Below, in pieces: positions 1-6,150 of a stretch of 11,107 bases of DNA. Where the stretch lies: the NCBI GenBank assembly GCA_017528675.1, contig JAFXOO010000330.1:1-11107 (forward strand), given 5' to 3'. The position numbers were made by a program, and so were the translations under genes. Origin of the DNA: Oscillospiraceae bacterium (GTDB lineage Bacteria > Bacillota > Clostridia > Oscillospirales > Ruminococcaceae). How positions within the stretch are numbered: position 1 is the stretch's first letter; each line of letters opens with the position of its first letter. The notes beneath the pieces were generated by a model. It had not been told where the DNA came from. It searched no databases and saw nothing but the letters and a program-made list of their open reading frames with translations.

Positions 1-1
1 C

Positions 2-142
2 GGCACATCTGCTTGCATCTTTTCCGTCATCTTGCACAGAAATTCCTTGCTGGGCGCCAGCCCAGCGGCGTCATTTCTATACAATCTGACGAAAAATCTG
101 GCTGCGCATCTGCACCACCAGCTCTGTGCGGTGTTGCCTTAG
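2..142 (+). CDS. Possible C-terminal end of an upstream gene (partial, unidentified)
   Basis: Bases 2-142 stay open in the second frame and end with TAG at 140-142, 13 bases before the start of the ABC transporter. The third codon positions are fairly GC-rich, as in the real genes nearby. The C-terminal residues include LYNLTKNLAAHLHHQL, which could be a helix. The first frame is also open and ends at TGA 157-159, overlapping the transporter start, so the true frame cannot be settled here. Neither frame resembles the C-terminus of an ABC subunit. A small regulator such as a MarR-type protein is possible but not shown. A dispersed 15-bp motif covers 125-139, so part of this stretch could be non-coding. 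Confidence 0.25.
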   Translation, partial: GTSACIFSVILHRNSLLGASPAASFLYNLTKNLAAHLHHQLCAVLP

Positions 143-155
143 AAAGGGAGCTGTT

Positions 156-1901
156 ATGAAAACAACCATTTTCCGGATCCTGACCTATACCCGTCCCTAC
201 CGGGGGTATCTTCTTCTGACGGTGCTCTGCACGCTGATTGGCATCTCGCTGTCGCTGATTGTGCCAATTATGATCGGCAAGGCGGTCGATATGGCCGTTT
301 CGGCAGGACATGTCGATTTCGACGGGCTTGCAGGCATCGCTGTGCTGCTGGGCGGCATGGTCATTCTATCGGCTGTTTTTCAATGGCTGGAAGGGCTGTG
401 CATCAACCGGCTCGCCTTCGGTACGGTCAGGAATCTGCGCACTGAGGTCATGGAAAAGCTTGGCACCGTGCCGATTTCCTACATCGACCGGAATCCCAGG
501 GGCGATATCATCTCCAGAGTGATCTCTGATATAGAGATTCTCTCCGATGGCCTGTTACAGGGCTTTGCGCAGCTATTTACCGGTGTTGTCACCATCCTGG
601 GCACGCTTATCTTCATGCTGACGATCAATGTACGAATCACCGTACTGGTGGTGCTGATGACGCCGATCTCGCTGTTCGTGGCAGCCAGGATCACCGCACT
701 TTCACACAGCTCCTTTGCACGGCAGTCCGCCCTGCGGGGGAATATCGGTGCACTGACGGAGGAACTGGTCGGCAATCCCGGCATTGTGCGGGCATTTGCC
801 TACGAGGAACGTGCCATTGAACGCTTTACCAGGATCAATGAGGAGCTTGGTACAGCCGGACGGCGTGCAACATTCTTTGCCTCCATCAGCAATCCCTCCA
901 CCCGGTTTGTCAATGGACTGATTTATGCAGCCGTCGGTACAGCCGGTGCACTCGGCGCAGTCGGCGCCATCCCGTGGATTGGCGTAATGAGCGTGGGAAG
1001 CCTTGCCTCCTTTCTGTCCTATGCAAACCAGTATACCAAACCTTTCAACGAAATATCCGGCGTGATTGCAGAGCTGCAAAATGCAGTTTCCTGTGCGCAG
1101 CGGGTATTTGAGGTACTCGATGCGCAGTCCGAACCTTCCGATGCAGACGCCGCTGTTCCGGCAGAGAGCAAGGGAGCCATAGCGCTGCGGGATATCAGCT
1201 TCTCTTATGTGCCCGAAAAGCCGCTGATACGGCATTTTTCAACCAGTATCCAGCCGGGGCAACGTATTGCCATTGTCGGGCCGACCGGATGCGGAAAATC
1301 CACGATTATCAACCTGCTGCTGCGTTTTTATGAGGTACAGGGCGGAGGTATCTATCTTGACGGCACCGATACCCGGACATTACAGCGGGATGCACTGCGG
1401 GGACAATTCGGCATGGTATTACAGGAGACATGGATTTTTACCGGCACAGTCGCAGAAAACATTGCCTACGGCAAGCCCGGTGCTACACGGGAGGAGATTG
1501 AAGCAGCCGCAAAGGCAGCCCATGCGCACGGATTTATCCGGCGTCTGCCGCAAGGCTATGACACACTGATTTCGGACAGCTCCGGTCCGTCGCAGGGGCA
1601 GAAGCAGCTTCTCTGCATAGCCCGGATTATGCTGACAGATCCGCCGATGCTCATTCTCGATGAGGCAACCAGTTCCATCGACCTGCGCACAGAGCAACGT
1701 ATCCAGCGGGCGTTTGAGAAGCTGATGCAGGGCAAAACAAGCTTTATCATTGCGCACCGCCTCTCGACCATCCGTACTGCCGACCGGATTCTTGTCATGC
1801 GGGACGGCAATATCATCGAGCAAGGGACACATGAGGAACTGCTCCGGGAGGGCGGTTTCTATTCGCAGCTCTACCATGCACAATTTGCGGAAACAGGCTG
1901 A
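156..1901 (+). CDS. ABC half-transporter, membrane domain fused to ATPase domain (exporter type)
   Basis: This 581-residue protein has the normal length and order of an exporter half-transporter. The first roughly 310 residues form a six-helix membrane domain (helices near 18-38, 56-75, paired helices near 135-175 and 245-300). The ATPase domain occupies about 340-575. Walker A is GPTGCGKST at 375-383, the signature is SQGQ at 479-482, Walker B is LILDEATSS with D502 and E503, and the H-loop histidine is H534. The signature departs from LSGGQ (P-S-Q-G-Q), as is common in one subunit of heterodimeric multidrug exporters such as the YheI/YheH or LmrCD type. The catalytic glutamate is kept. The ATG at 156 is chosen because AGAAAGGGAG lies just upstream; a GTG at 126 has no ribosome site. 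The partner subunit is probably outside the window. Substrate unknown. Confidence 0.93.
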   Translation: MKTTIFRILTYTRPYRGYLLLTVLCTLIGISLSLIVPIMIGKAVDMAVSAGHVDFDGLAGIAVLLGGMVILSAVFQWLEGLCINRLAFGTVRNLRTEVMEKLGTVPISYIDRNPRGDIISRVISDIEILSDGLLQGFAQLFTGVVTILGTLIFMLTINVRITVLVVLMTPISLFVAARITALSHSSFARQSALRGNIGALTEELVGNPGIVRAFAYEERAIERFTRINEELGTAGRRATFFASISNPSTRFVNGLIYAAVGTAGALGAVGAIPWIGVMSVGSLASFLSYANQYTKPFNEISGVIAELQNAVSCAQRVFEVLDAQSEPSDADAAVPAESKGAIALRDISFSYVPEKPLIRHFSTSIQPGQRIAIVGPTGCGKSTIINLLLRFYEVQGGGIYLDGTDTRTLQRDALRGQFGMVLQETWIFTGTVAENIAYGKPGATREEIEAAAKAAHAHGFIRRLPQGYDTLISDSSGPSQGQKQLLCIARIMLTDPPMLILDEATSSIDLRTEQRIQRAFEKLMQGKTSFIIAHRLSTIRTADRILVMRDGNIIEQGTHEELLREGGFYSQLYHAQFAETG

Positions 1902-1957
1902 TTTGCGTTGTTCTCCGCTCTCCTTCTCCACTTTCAGGAAATTTCTGAAAAAAACAC

Positions 1958-1986
1958 TTGACAAGCGGACGCATATGTGGTATAAT
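1958..1986 (+). promoter_or_regulatory. Consensus sigma-A promoter for tRNA-Pro
   Basis: A perfect TTGACA (1958-1963) and a perfect TATAAT (1981-1986) are separated by 17 bases. Transcription should start near 1993, about 30 bases before the mature tRNA. A fully consensus promoter fits a constitutively strong stable-RNA gene. Confidence 0.9.
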
Positions 1987-1993
1987 ATTATTC

Positions 1994-2007
1994 GGTGGGT
2001 TGCCACC
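1994..2007 (+). other. Hairpin in the tRNA-Pro precursor leader
   Basis: GGTGG (1994-1998) pairs with CCACC (2003-2007) around a GTTG loop. It starts at or next to the predicted transcription start and lies within the leader that RNase P would remove. It may help define the 5' end of the precursor; no function is shown. Confidence 0.4.
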
Positions 2008-2023
2008 AGTACCCCATAGAGGT

Positions 2024-2099
2024 CTGGGTGTGGCGCAGTTGGTAGCGCGCTACCTTGGGGTGGTAGAGGCCGTGGGTTCAAGTCCCGTCACTCAGACCA
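2024..2099 (+). tRNA. tRNA-Pro (anticodon GGG)
   Basis: A complete 76-base cloverleaf with encoded CCA. The acceptor stem is CTGGGTG/CACTCAG (one G-U pair) with discriminator A2096. The D stem is GCGC/GCGC around AGTTGGTA. The anticodon stem is CTACC/GGTAG around loop TTGGGGT, giving anticodon GGG at 2057-2059 for CCC/CCU proline codons. The T arm is GTGGG-TTCAAGT-CCCGT, with two wobble pairs. It is a single-gene unit between its own promoter and terminator. Confidence 0.96.
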
Positions 2100-2115
2100 G
2101 TTTTTCATTGAAATA

Positions 2116-2157
2116 CCGCCGTTCTTCCGATTGGAGGGACGGCGGATTTCTTTTTGT
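2116..2157 (+). terminator. Rho-independent terminator of tRNA-Pro
   Basis: A 13-bp stem (2116-2128 with 2133-2145, outer arm CCGCCGT/ACGGCGG, two G-U pairs) has a GATT loop and is followed by ATTTCTTTTTG. It ends the tRNA transcript. Confidence 0.9.
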
Positions 2158-2245
2158 ACGACACTTGTACCTCAAAAAAATATAAAACCGGAAGAAGCGC
2201 AGCAGTACTCATACTGGTTTCTCATCAAGCGATTCTTAAGACAAC

Positions 2246-2287
2246 ACCGCACAAGCCCGCCTGTTGGCTTGGCGGGCTTTGTGCGGT
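2246..2287. terminator. Long hairpin between converging transcription units, probable terminator
   Basis: ACCGCACA (2246-2253) pairs with TGTGCGGT (2280-2287), and inside it GCCCGCC (2255-2261) pairs with GGCGGGC (2271-2277). This gives about 16 bp with one small bulge and a nine-base loop. Only three Ts follow the inner stem on either side, so it is a weak or bidirectional terminator at best. The outer arms are two inverted copies of the dispersed motif TGTGCGGTRTTGYCT. Confidence 0.55.
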
Positions 2288-2295
2288 ATTGCCTA

Positions 2296-2330
2296 AAGAA
2301 TCCCCCGGAATTTGAAATACTCCGGGGGAC
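2296..2330 (-). terminator. Probable terminator of the metal ATPase gene
   Basis: TCCCCCGGA (2301-2309) pairs with TCCGGGGGA (2321-2329) just past the ATPase stop codon. Read on the minus strand, the GGGGGA arm is followed by TTCTTT, a short U-rich tail. The plus strand has no T-run after it, so it most likely acts on the minus strand. Confidence 0.6.
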
Positions 2331-2344
2331 TAATTGATGTAGTG

Positions 2345-4207
2345 TTACTCAAACTTCCTGTCGTAAAGCAGTGCTGCAATCAGAACAACAAAGCAGGAGC
2401 CTGCGTTATGCACCAGAGCGCCTGTGGTCGGATTCAGAACGCCGAGTACCGACAACGTGACCGCCACGAAGTTGATGCACATGGAGATCGTGATCGCGGT
2501 TTTTATGGTGTTTCTCGTTGCGACCGAGAGCCTTTTCAGGTACGGAATTCTGGAAAGGTCATCGGTAGCCAGGGCAATATCTGCAGAATCCACGGCAATG
2601 TCGCTGCCCATACTTCCCATAGCAACACCGACGCTTGCGGTTTTCAGTGCGGGTGCATCGTTGACTCCGTCACCGATCATACAAACTGCACCGCTTTTCT
2701 CCAATTCCGTGATATTTGCGACCTTTTCTTCGGGGAGCAGATCGGCTCTTACTTCGCTGATGCCGACCTTTCGGGCGAAATAATCGGCGGTCTTTTTATG
2801 ATCGCCCGTCAGCAGAACGGTCTTTGTGCCAAGCGCACTCAGCTTGCTGACCATTTCCTTTGCTTCCGGTCGGAGAACGTCCGAAAGTGCGATGATGCCG
2901 ATGATACTGCCGTTTTCAGCCGCAAAGACTGATGCCTTGCCTTCATTTCGGAACTGCGCCGCTTTTTCGGATACCTCATCCGTCAGGGATATGCCGTTTT
3001 CAGCAAGATACTTCTCGTTACCGCAGTACAGCCTATGACCGCCGACCTCTGCGTAAATGCCTTTTCCTGCGGTCATTCGGAACACCTCGCAGTCGAAAAG
3101 CTCTGTATTCTTCGACTTCGCATGATTCGTGATCGCTTTGCCGAGAGGGTGTTCACTTTTTGCTTCAGCCGATGCTGTCAGCTTCAGAAGCGTATCACTG
3201 TCCATTGAACCGAAGGGAGCAACTTCACTGACCTCCAGTTTTCCGTAGGTGAGCGTACCTGTTTTGTCAAATGCGATGGTATCCACCTTGCCCATGATCT
3301 CCAGCGCCTCACCTGATTTGATGATAACGCCGTGCTTGGTCGCCTGACCGATTGCTGCCATAATAGCAGTAGGCGTGGAAAGCACCAATGCACAGGGGCA
3401 GAACACCACCATTACCGTTACACCACGGACGATGTCTCCCGTAATGACATACGCCAGTATTGCGATCAGCAGGGCAACAGGCACGAGCCAGCTTGCCCAC
3501 TTGTCAGCGATACGCTGTGTGGGGGCTTGCTTATTTTCCGCATCCTCCACCATTTTTATGAGTTTTTTCAAAGAGCTGTCCTCACCGACCTTTGTGGCTC
3601 TCATATCCACTGCACCAAAGCGGTTGATCGTTCCGCAGAACACACTGTCTCCCACAGTCTTGTCAACAGGCAGGCTTTCTCCCGTCATAATGGACTGGTC
3701 AACGGAAGTCTCACCGTCTGTGATCTCACCGTCAACGGGGATCGTCTCACCGGGCAGTACACGCAGAATATCGCCTGCCTTGATCTCCTCGGCAGAGATC
3801 ATGACCTCCTTGCCGTCACGGATCAGCCTTCCCTGCGTCGGGGTCAGACTGATGAGCTTTTTGAGTCCCTTTTTTGCACGTTCGGTGGTCATATCTTCAA
3901 GTATCGCACCGATCTCCATGATGAAAGCGACCTCACCCGCTGCAAACAGATCCCCGATGCAGACCGCAGCGATCATAGCCACTGTGATAAGCAAGGCTGA
4001 TGATATTTTGCTGATGCCCTTATTGTGGATGATTCGCCACACAGAAAGATACAGCAGCGGAATACCGCAGATGATAACTGTCACCCACGCAGGATCAAAG
4101 GGCGGTTTTGTTCCCGTTTTTCTAAGTACAAAGCTGGCGATCAGGAATACACCGCCGACGATGGTCATGGGAAGTCCTGCGAGAAAGTCATTGATCTTTT
4201 TTATCAC
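2345..4207 (-). CDS. P1B-type heavy-metal-transporting ATPase
   Basis: A 620-residue ATP-driven metal efflux pump of the inner membrane. It shows four N-terminal helices, the actuator motif TGE at 175-177, the metal-site motif C270-P271-C272 in helix 6, the phosphorylated aspartate D314 in DKTGT, H353-P354 of the nucleotide-binding domain, GDGVNDAP at 512-519, and two final helices. There is no N-terminal metal-binding domain, so it is shorter than most CadA or ZntA proteins. The last helix carries H600-N601-A-G-S in place of the aspartate-containing motif of ZntA, so metal specificity cannot be assigned; CPC allows Zn, Cd, Pb or Cu. The start is GTG with a perfect AAGGAGGT six bases upstream. 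It is divergent from a TetR regulator and has its own promoter. Confidence 0.93.
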   Translation of the reverse strand: MIKKINDFLAGLPMTIVGGVFLIASFVLRKTGTKPPFDPAWVTVIICGIPLLYLSVWRIIHNKGISKISSALLITVAMIAAVCIGDLFAAGEVAFIMEIGAILEDMTTERAKKGLKKLISLTPTQGRLIRDGKEVMISAEEIKAGDILRVLPGETIPVDGEITDGETSVDQSIMTGESLPVDKTVGDSVFCGTINRFGAVDMRATKVGEDSSLKKLIKMVEDAENKQAPTQRIADKWASWLVPVALLIAILAYVITGDIVRGVTVMVVFCPCALVLSTPTAIMAAIGQATKHGVIIKSGEALEIMGKVDTIAFDKTGTLTYGKLEVSEVAPFGSMDSDTLLKLTASAEAKSEHPLGKAITNHAKSKNTELFDCEVFRMTAGKGIYAEVGGHRLYCGNEKYLAENGISLTDEVSEKAAQFRNEGKASVFAAENGSIIGIIALSDVLRPEAKEMVSKLSALGTKTVLLTGDHKKTADYFARKVGISEVRADLLPEEKVANITELEKSGAVCMIGDGVNDAPALKTASVGVAMGSMGSDIAVDSADIALATDDLSRIPYLKRLSVATRNTIKTAITISMCINFVAVTLSVLGVLNPTTGALVHNAGSCFVVLIAALLYDRKFE

Positions 4208-4219
4208 GAAAATACCTCC

Positions 4220-4248
4220 TTGACAAACCGGCTTATTTGTGGTACTAT
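4220..4248 (+). promoter_or_regulatory. Predicted promoter of the TetR-family gene
   Basis: TTGACA (4220-4225) and TACTAT (4243-4248) are 17 bases apart, with a predicted start near 4255. The -35 box overlaps the ribosome site of the divergent ATPase gene. The TetR leader would be about 120 bases. Confidence 0.6.
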
Positions 4249-4256
4249 ATATTTGT

Positions 4257-4277
4257 TACCGAACATCTTGTTCTGTA
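4257..4277. promoter_or_regulatory. Palindromic operator candidate for the TetR regulator
   Basis: The half-sites TACnGAACA (4257-4265) and TGTTCnGTA (4269-4277) form a near-perfect palindrome around a TCT centre; only the n pair is mismatched. It lies between the -10 boxes of the two divergent promoters and covers or adjoins both predicted start sites, so one bound dimer could block both. A second half-site-like copy, GTTACTGAACA, lies at 4333-4343. Confidence 0.65.
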
Positions 4278-4280
4278 TCT

Positions 4281-4309
4281 ATACTAACACATTTTCTCCG
4301 GTAATTCAA
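4281..4309 (-). promoter_or_regulatory. Predicted promoter of the metal ATPase gene
   Basis: On the minus strand, TTGAAT (4309-4304) and TAGTAT (4286-4281) are 17 bases apart, and the predicted start is near 4274. That start falls inside the palindrome at 4257-4277. Confidence 0.6.
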
Positions 4310-4375
4310 CAACCGATTATCCGGAAAAGTACGTTACTGAACAAAAAGCTGATTTTGTACGGAAAGGAGCATATT

Positions 4376-4918
4376 ATGGACAGACGGCAGCGCAGGACAC
4401 GAAGCCTGATATTCAAGGCATTCACAGCCTTGCTGGAACGAAAGAGCTACACCGCTATGACCGTTCAGGACATCTTAGATGAAGCCGACATCGGCAGAAG
4501 CACATTCTATGCGCATTTTGAAACAAAGGACGAATTGCTGAAAGCCTTGTGTACGGATATATTCGAGCACGTTTTTTCAGAGGAGATCATGTCGGAGGAG
4601 CATCATGACTTTTCGGCGCATTCTACTTTCAAAGACCGTATTACGCATATTCTTTATCACTTGCAGGAGAAACAGCAGAGCGTGAAAGGTCTGTTCTCAG
4701 GTGAGTGCGGGGAGATATTCCTGCGTTATCTGAAAGAATATCTTTACCGTGTGTTCGATGAACATATCGCTGAAAACGGCGCTATACCGCATGACTATGC
4801 AATGGACATCGCTGTTGCTGCCTTTGCAGAGACAGTTCGCTGGTGGCTCAAAGGTCACAGCGACTATACGCCCGAACAGATGACAGACCATTTATACGGC
4901 TGCATCAGTATACTGTAA
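4376..4918 (+). CDS. TetR/AcrR-family transcriptional regulator
   Basis: A 180-residue protein of normal TetR length. The N-terminal helix-turn-helix spans about 8-54, with the recognition region TVQDILDEADIGRSTFYAHF at 29-48. The C-terminal half, including LTHILYHL-like and EIFLRYLKEYL helices, resembles the Firmicutes-type TetR C-terminal domain. The ATG is preceded by AAGGAG at 4364-4369. It is divergent from the metal ATPase and probably represses both genes through the palindrome in the shared intergenic region. Residues 74-82 (EEHHDFSAH) contain clustered acidic residues and histidines that could bind metal, but related regulators without a metal link often have a similar HDFS stretch. 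Metal control by TetR proteins is unusual; streptococcal SczA, a zinc sensor, is a known precedent. The ligand is inferred, not shown. Confidence 0.9.
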   Translation: MDRRQRRTRSLIFKAFTALLERKSYTAMTVQDILDEADIGRSTFYAHFETKDELLKALCTDIFEHVFSEEIMSEEHHDFSAHSTFKDRITHILYHLQEKQQSVKGLFSGECGEIFLRYLKEYLYRVFDEHIAENGAIPHDYAMDIAVAAFAETVRWWLKGHSDYTPEQMTDHLYGCISIL

Positions 4919-4921
4919 ATG

Positions 4922-4956
4922 AAAACCGCTGCTACACCAAAGTAACAGCGGTTTTT
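4922..4956 (+). terminator. Rho-independent terminator of the TetR gene
   Basis: AAAACCGCTG (4922-4931) pairs with CAGCGGTTTT (4946-4955). An inner TAC/GTA extension is separated by one mismatch, and the stem ends in a run of five Ts. It starts four bases after the stop codon. Confidence 0.9.
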
Positions 4957-4957
4957 C

Positions 4958-5104
4958 GTTATATTTCTCAAATCCGTGCAAGACCTGTTTATCCGAGAAC
5001 CTGGACTGCTTTCCGTCCGACCATTCTATGAAAACGTTGTCCATCTGGAGGACGTTGCCGATGAGGAAAAGAACAATCTCCGGAATGCCGTACAACTGCT
5101 GTGA
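4958..5104 (+). pseudogene. Possible remnant of an unidentified gene (3' end only)
   Basis: The frame ending at TGA 5102-5104 is open from the preceding terminator onward and reads like protein, for example EPGLLSVRPFYENVVHLEDV. Its codons (CTG, GTC, GAC, ATC) match those of nearby genes. There is no credible start: the only in-frame GTG, at 4976, has no ribosome site, and a terminator stands immediately upstream. It may be the 3' scrap of a gene whose front was lost when the metal module arrived. I do not recognise the family, and chance cannot be excluded at 48 codons. Confidence 0.3.
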
Positions 5105-5168
5105 TGCCCACAGCACAGGGATTCCTGTGAACTGAGGATTGATTCAGACAAACGCTTGTTGTTTCTTT

Positions 5169-5188
5169 ACATTTTTGAAACAAAATGT
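5169..5188. repeat. AT-rich inverted repeat upstream of the XRE-GH44 operon
   Basis: ACATTTT (5169-5175) and AAAATGT (5182-5188) are perfect inverted arms around TGAAAC. They lie 24 bases upstream of the -35 box of the operon promoter. It could be a protein-binding site or a weak hairpin. The rest of 5105-5211 shows only a small CACAGG/CCTGTG hairpin at 5114-5129. Confidence 0.35.
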
Positions 5189-5211
5189 TGATTTATGAGC
5201 GAATGATTTGC

Positions 5212-5240
5212 TTGAAATGCAACCATAGTTATGGTATAAT
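5212..5240 (+). promoter_or_regulatory. Promoter of the XRE regulator-GH44 operon
   Basis: TTGAAA (5212-5217) and a perfect TATAAT (5235-5240) are 17 bases apart, with an extended -10 TG at 5232-5233. The predicted start is near 5247, about 28 bases before the regulator ATG. Such a strong core promoter suggests that control comes from repression. Confidence 0.85.
5222..5235. promoter_or_regulatory. Palindrome in the promoter spacer, operator candidate
   Basis: ACCATA (5222-5227) and TATGGT (5230-5235) are perfect inverted arms around GT. They fill most of the -35/-10 spacer, and the right arm touches the -10 box. A dimer bound here would block RNA polymerase. The first gene of the operon encodes a DNA-binding protein, so autoregulation is the simplest reading. 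Confidence 0.5.
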
Positions 5241-5274
5241 AGCTACAGACAACCAAAGAGGGAGGGGATGTGAA

Positions 5275-6150
5275 ATGGAGCATCCGACTTTTGCATCACA
5301 GCTTGCGTACTATCGCAAACGTGCAGGTCTGGGGCAGAAAGAGCTTGCCGCAAAGCTGAGCGTTACGCCGCAGGCAGTTTCCAAATGGGAAAACGGCTCG
5401 TATCCCGACAGCACACTGCTGCCGGAAATCGCTAAAATCCTTGACATTTCACTTGACGTCCTCTTTGGTATCCGTGAGGAGGAGCCGGAACCGGATCACA
5501 TCCTCGAAATCATGAAGCACGCCTGTACTTTGGATGATGCCGAGCGAAGCCGCCTTGCATTTGAAACGTTCTACCGCTTCGTGTGCACCTATGACAGGAA
5601 CCTGGATCCCGAAAAGACTGCTTTTCCGACCAATTTCAAGCCTGAAACCTTTGCACAGCTCCGCACGGATGACTGCATCGGTTTACTGCGGGTGGATCCC
5701 GATGCGCAGTTTTTCACTTTTCTGAAGCTGCCGCCGGAGGGTATACAGGACTATGCCACCCCCAATGACCGGGTGCAGGCGTTGTTCCGGCTGCTGTCGG
5801 ATGAGGATGCGCTCAAGCTCATCACCTTCTCAGAGGGCGTGCCCCGGAACTTCATTATGACAAACGAAAGCCTTGCAAGGCATCTCGGACTACCGGAAAA
5901 ACGGGTGGCTGAGATCGTGGAGCAATGTCTGGCGCTTGGCATTATCTGGAAGCTGCGGGCTGAAATCGGCGGAGAGATTCACGACATCTACAGCTATGTG
6001 CATGCTGTTCCCGTCACGACCATGCTTGTCCTCGCCAAAGCACTGACAGGCTTTATCACCAATTGCGAGCCGAACATTGACACCTGGAACCAAGGAGCCT
6101 TCCGCTCCCAAGATAACACTTTTTCAAAGAAAGAGGAGGAACCCAAATGA
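5275..6150 (+). CDS. XRE-family transcriptional regulator with uncharacterised C-terminal region
   Basis: A 291-residue protein. The N-terminal Cro/C1-type helix-turn-helix spans about 8-62 (QKELAAKLSVTPQAVSKWE at its core). Residues about 75-290 match no family I recognise. The segment near 180-245 alternates predicted helices (TNESLARHLGLPEKRVAEIV, then ALGIIWKL) and could be a second winged-helix domain. The ATG at 5275 is chosen because GGAGGGG lies seven bases upstream, and because the longer frame back to 5185 would begin upstream of the promoter. Its TGA overlaps the ATG of the GH44 gene, so the two are co-transcribed and probably translationally coupled. The likely role is local control of this operon. 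The inducer is unknown; a sugar, oligosaccharide or cell-state signal sensed by the C-terminal region are all possible. Confidence 0.88.
   Translation: MEHPTFASQLAYYRKRAGLGQKELAAKLSVTPQAVSKWENGSYPDSTLLPEIAKILDISLDVLFGIREEEPEPDHILEIMKHACTLDDAERSRLAFETFYRFVCTYDRNLDPEKTAFPTNFKPETFAQLRTDDCIGLLRVDPDAQFFTFLKLPPEGIQDYATPNDRVQALFRLLSDEDALKLITFSEGVPRNFIMTNESLARHLGLPEKRVAEIVEQCLALGIIWKLRAEIGGEIHDIYSYVHAVPVTTMLVLAKALTGFITNCEPNIDTWNQGAFRSQDNTFSKKEEEPK

Noticed and set aside
126..155. GTG start giving a 10-residue longer ABC transporter
   Set aside because: It has no ribosome site, while the ATG at 156 has AGAAAGGGAG at the right distance.
1932..1950. TTTCAG/CTGAAA hairpin after the ABC gene as its terminator
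   Set aside because: The short AT-rich stem is followed by As on the plus strand, not Ts. No convincing terminator is visible between 1902 and 1957.
1419..2081. 220-codon minus-strand open frame running through the tRNA gene
   Set aside because: It crosses the tRNA-Pro gene and its promoter and is antisense to the ABC ATPase domain.
2071..2099. tRNA 3' end as an attachment site for an integrated element
   Set aside because: I found no second copy downstream longer than about seven bases (TCAGACAAAC near 5144 is too short) and no integrase.
2131..2337. 68-codon frame containing EEAQQYSYWFLIKRFL as a small gene
   Set aside because: It starts inside the tRNA terminator and runs through two hairpins, with no ribosome site.
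3375..4223. 282-codon plus-strand open frame opposite the metal ATPase
   Set aside because: It is the antisense shadow of a fully motif-supported P1B-ATPase; the same holds for the plus-strand frames at 2312-2932 and 3332-4000.
5185..5274. Upstream in-frame extension of the XRE regulator by 30 residues
   Set aside because: The promoter boxes at 5212-5240 lie inside it, so this stretch would not be transcribed; the ATG at 5275 has a good ribosome site.
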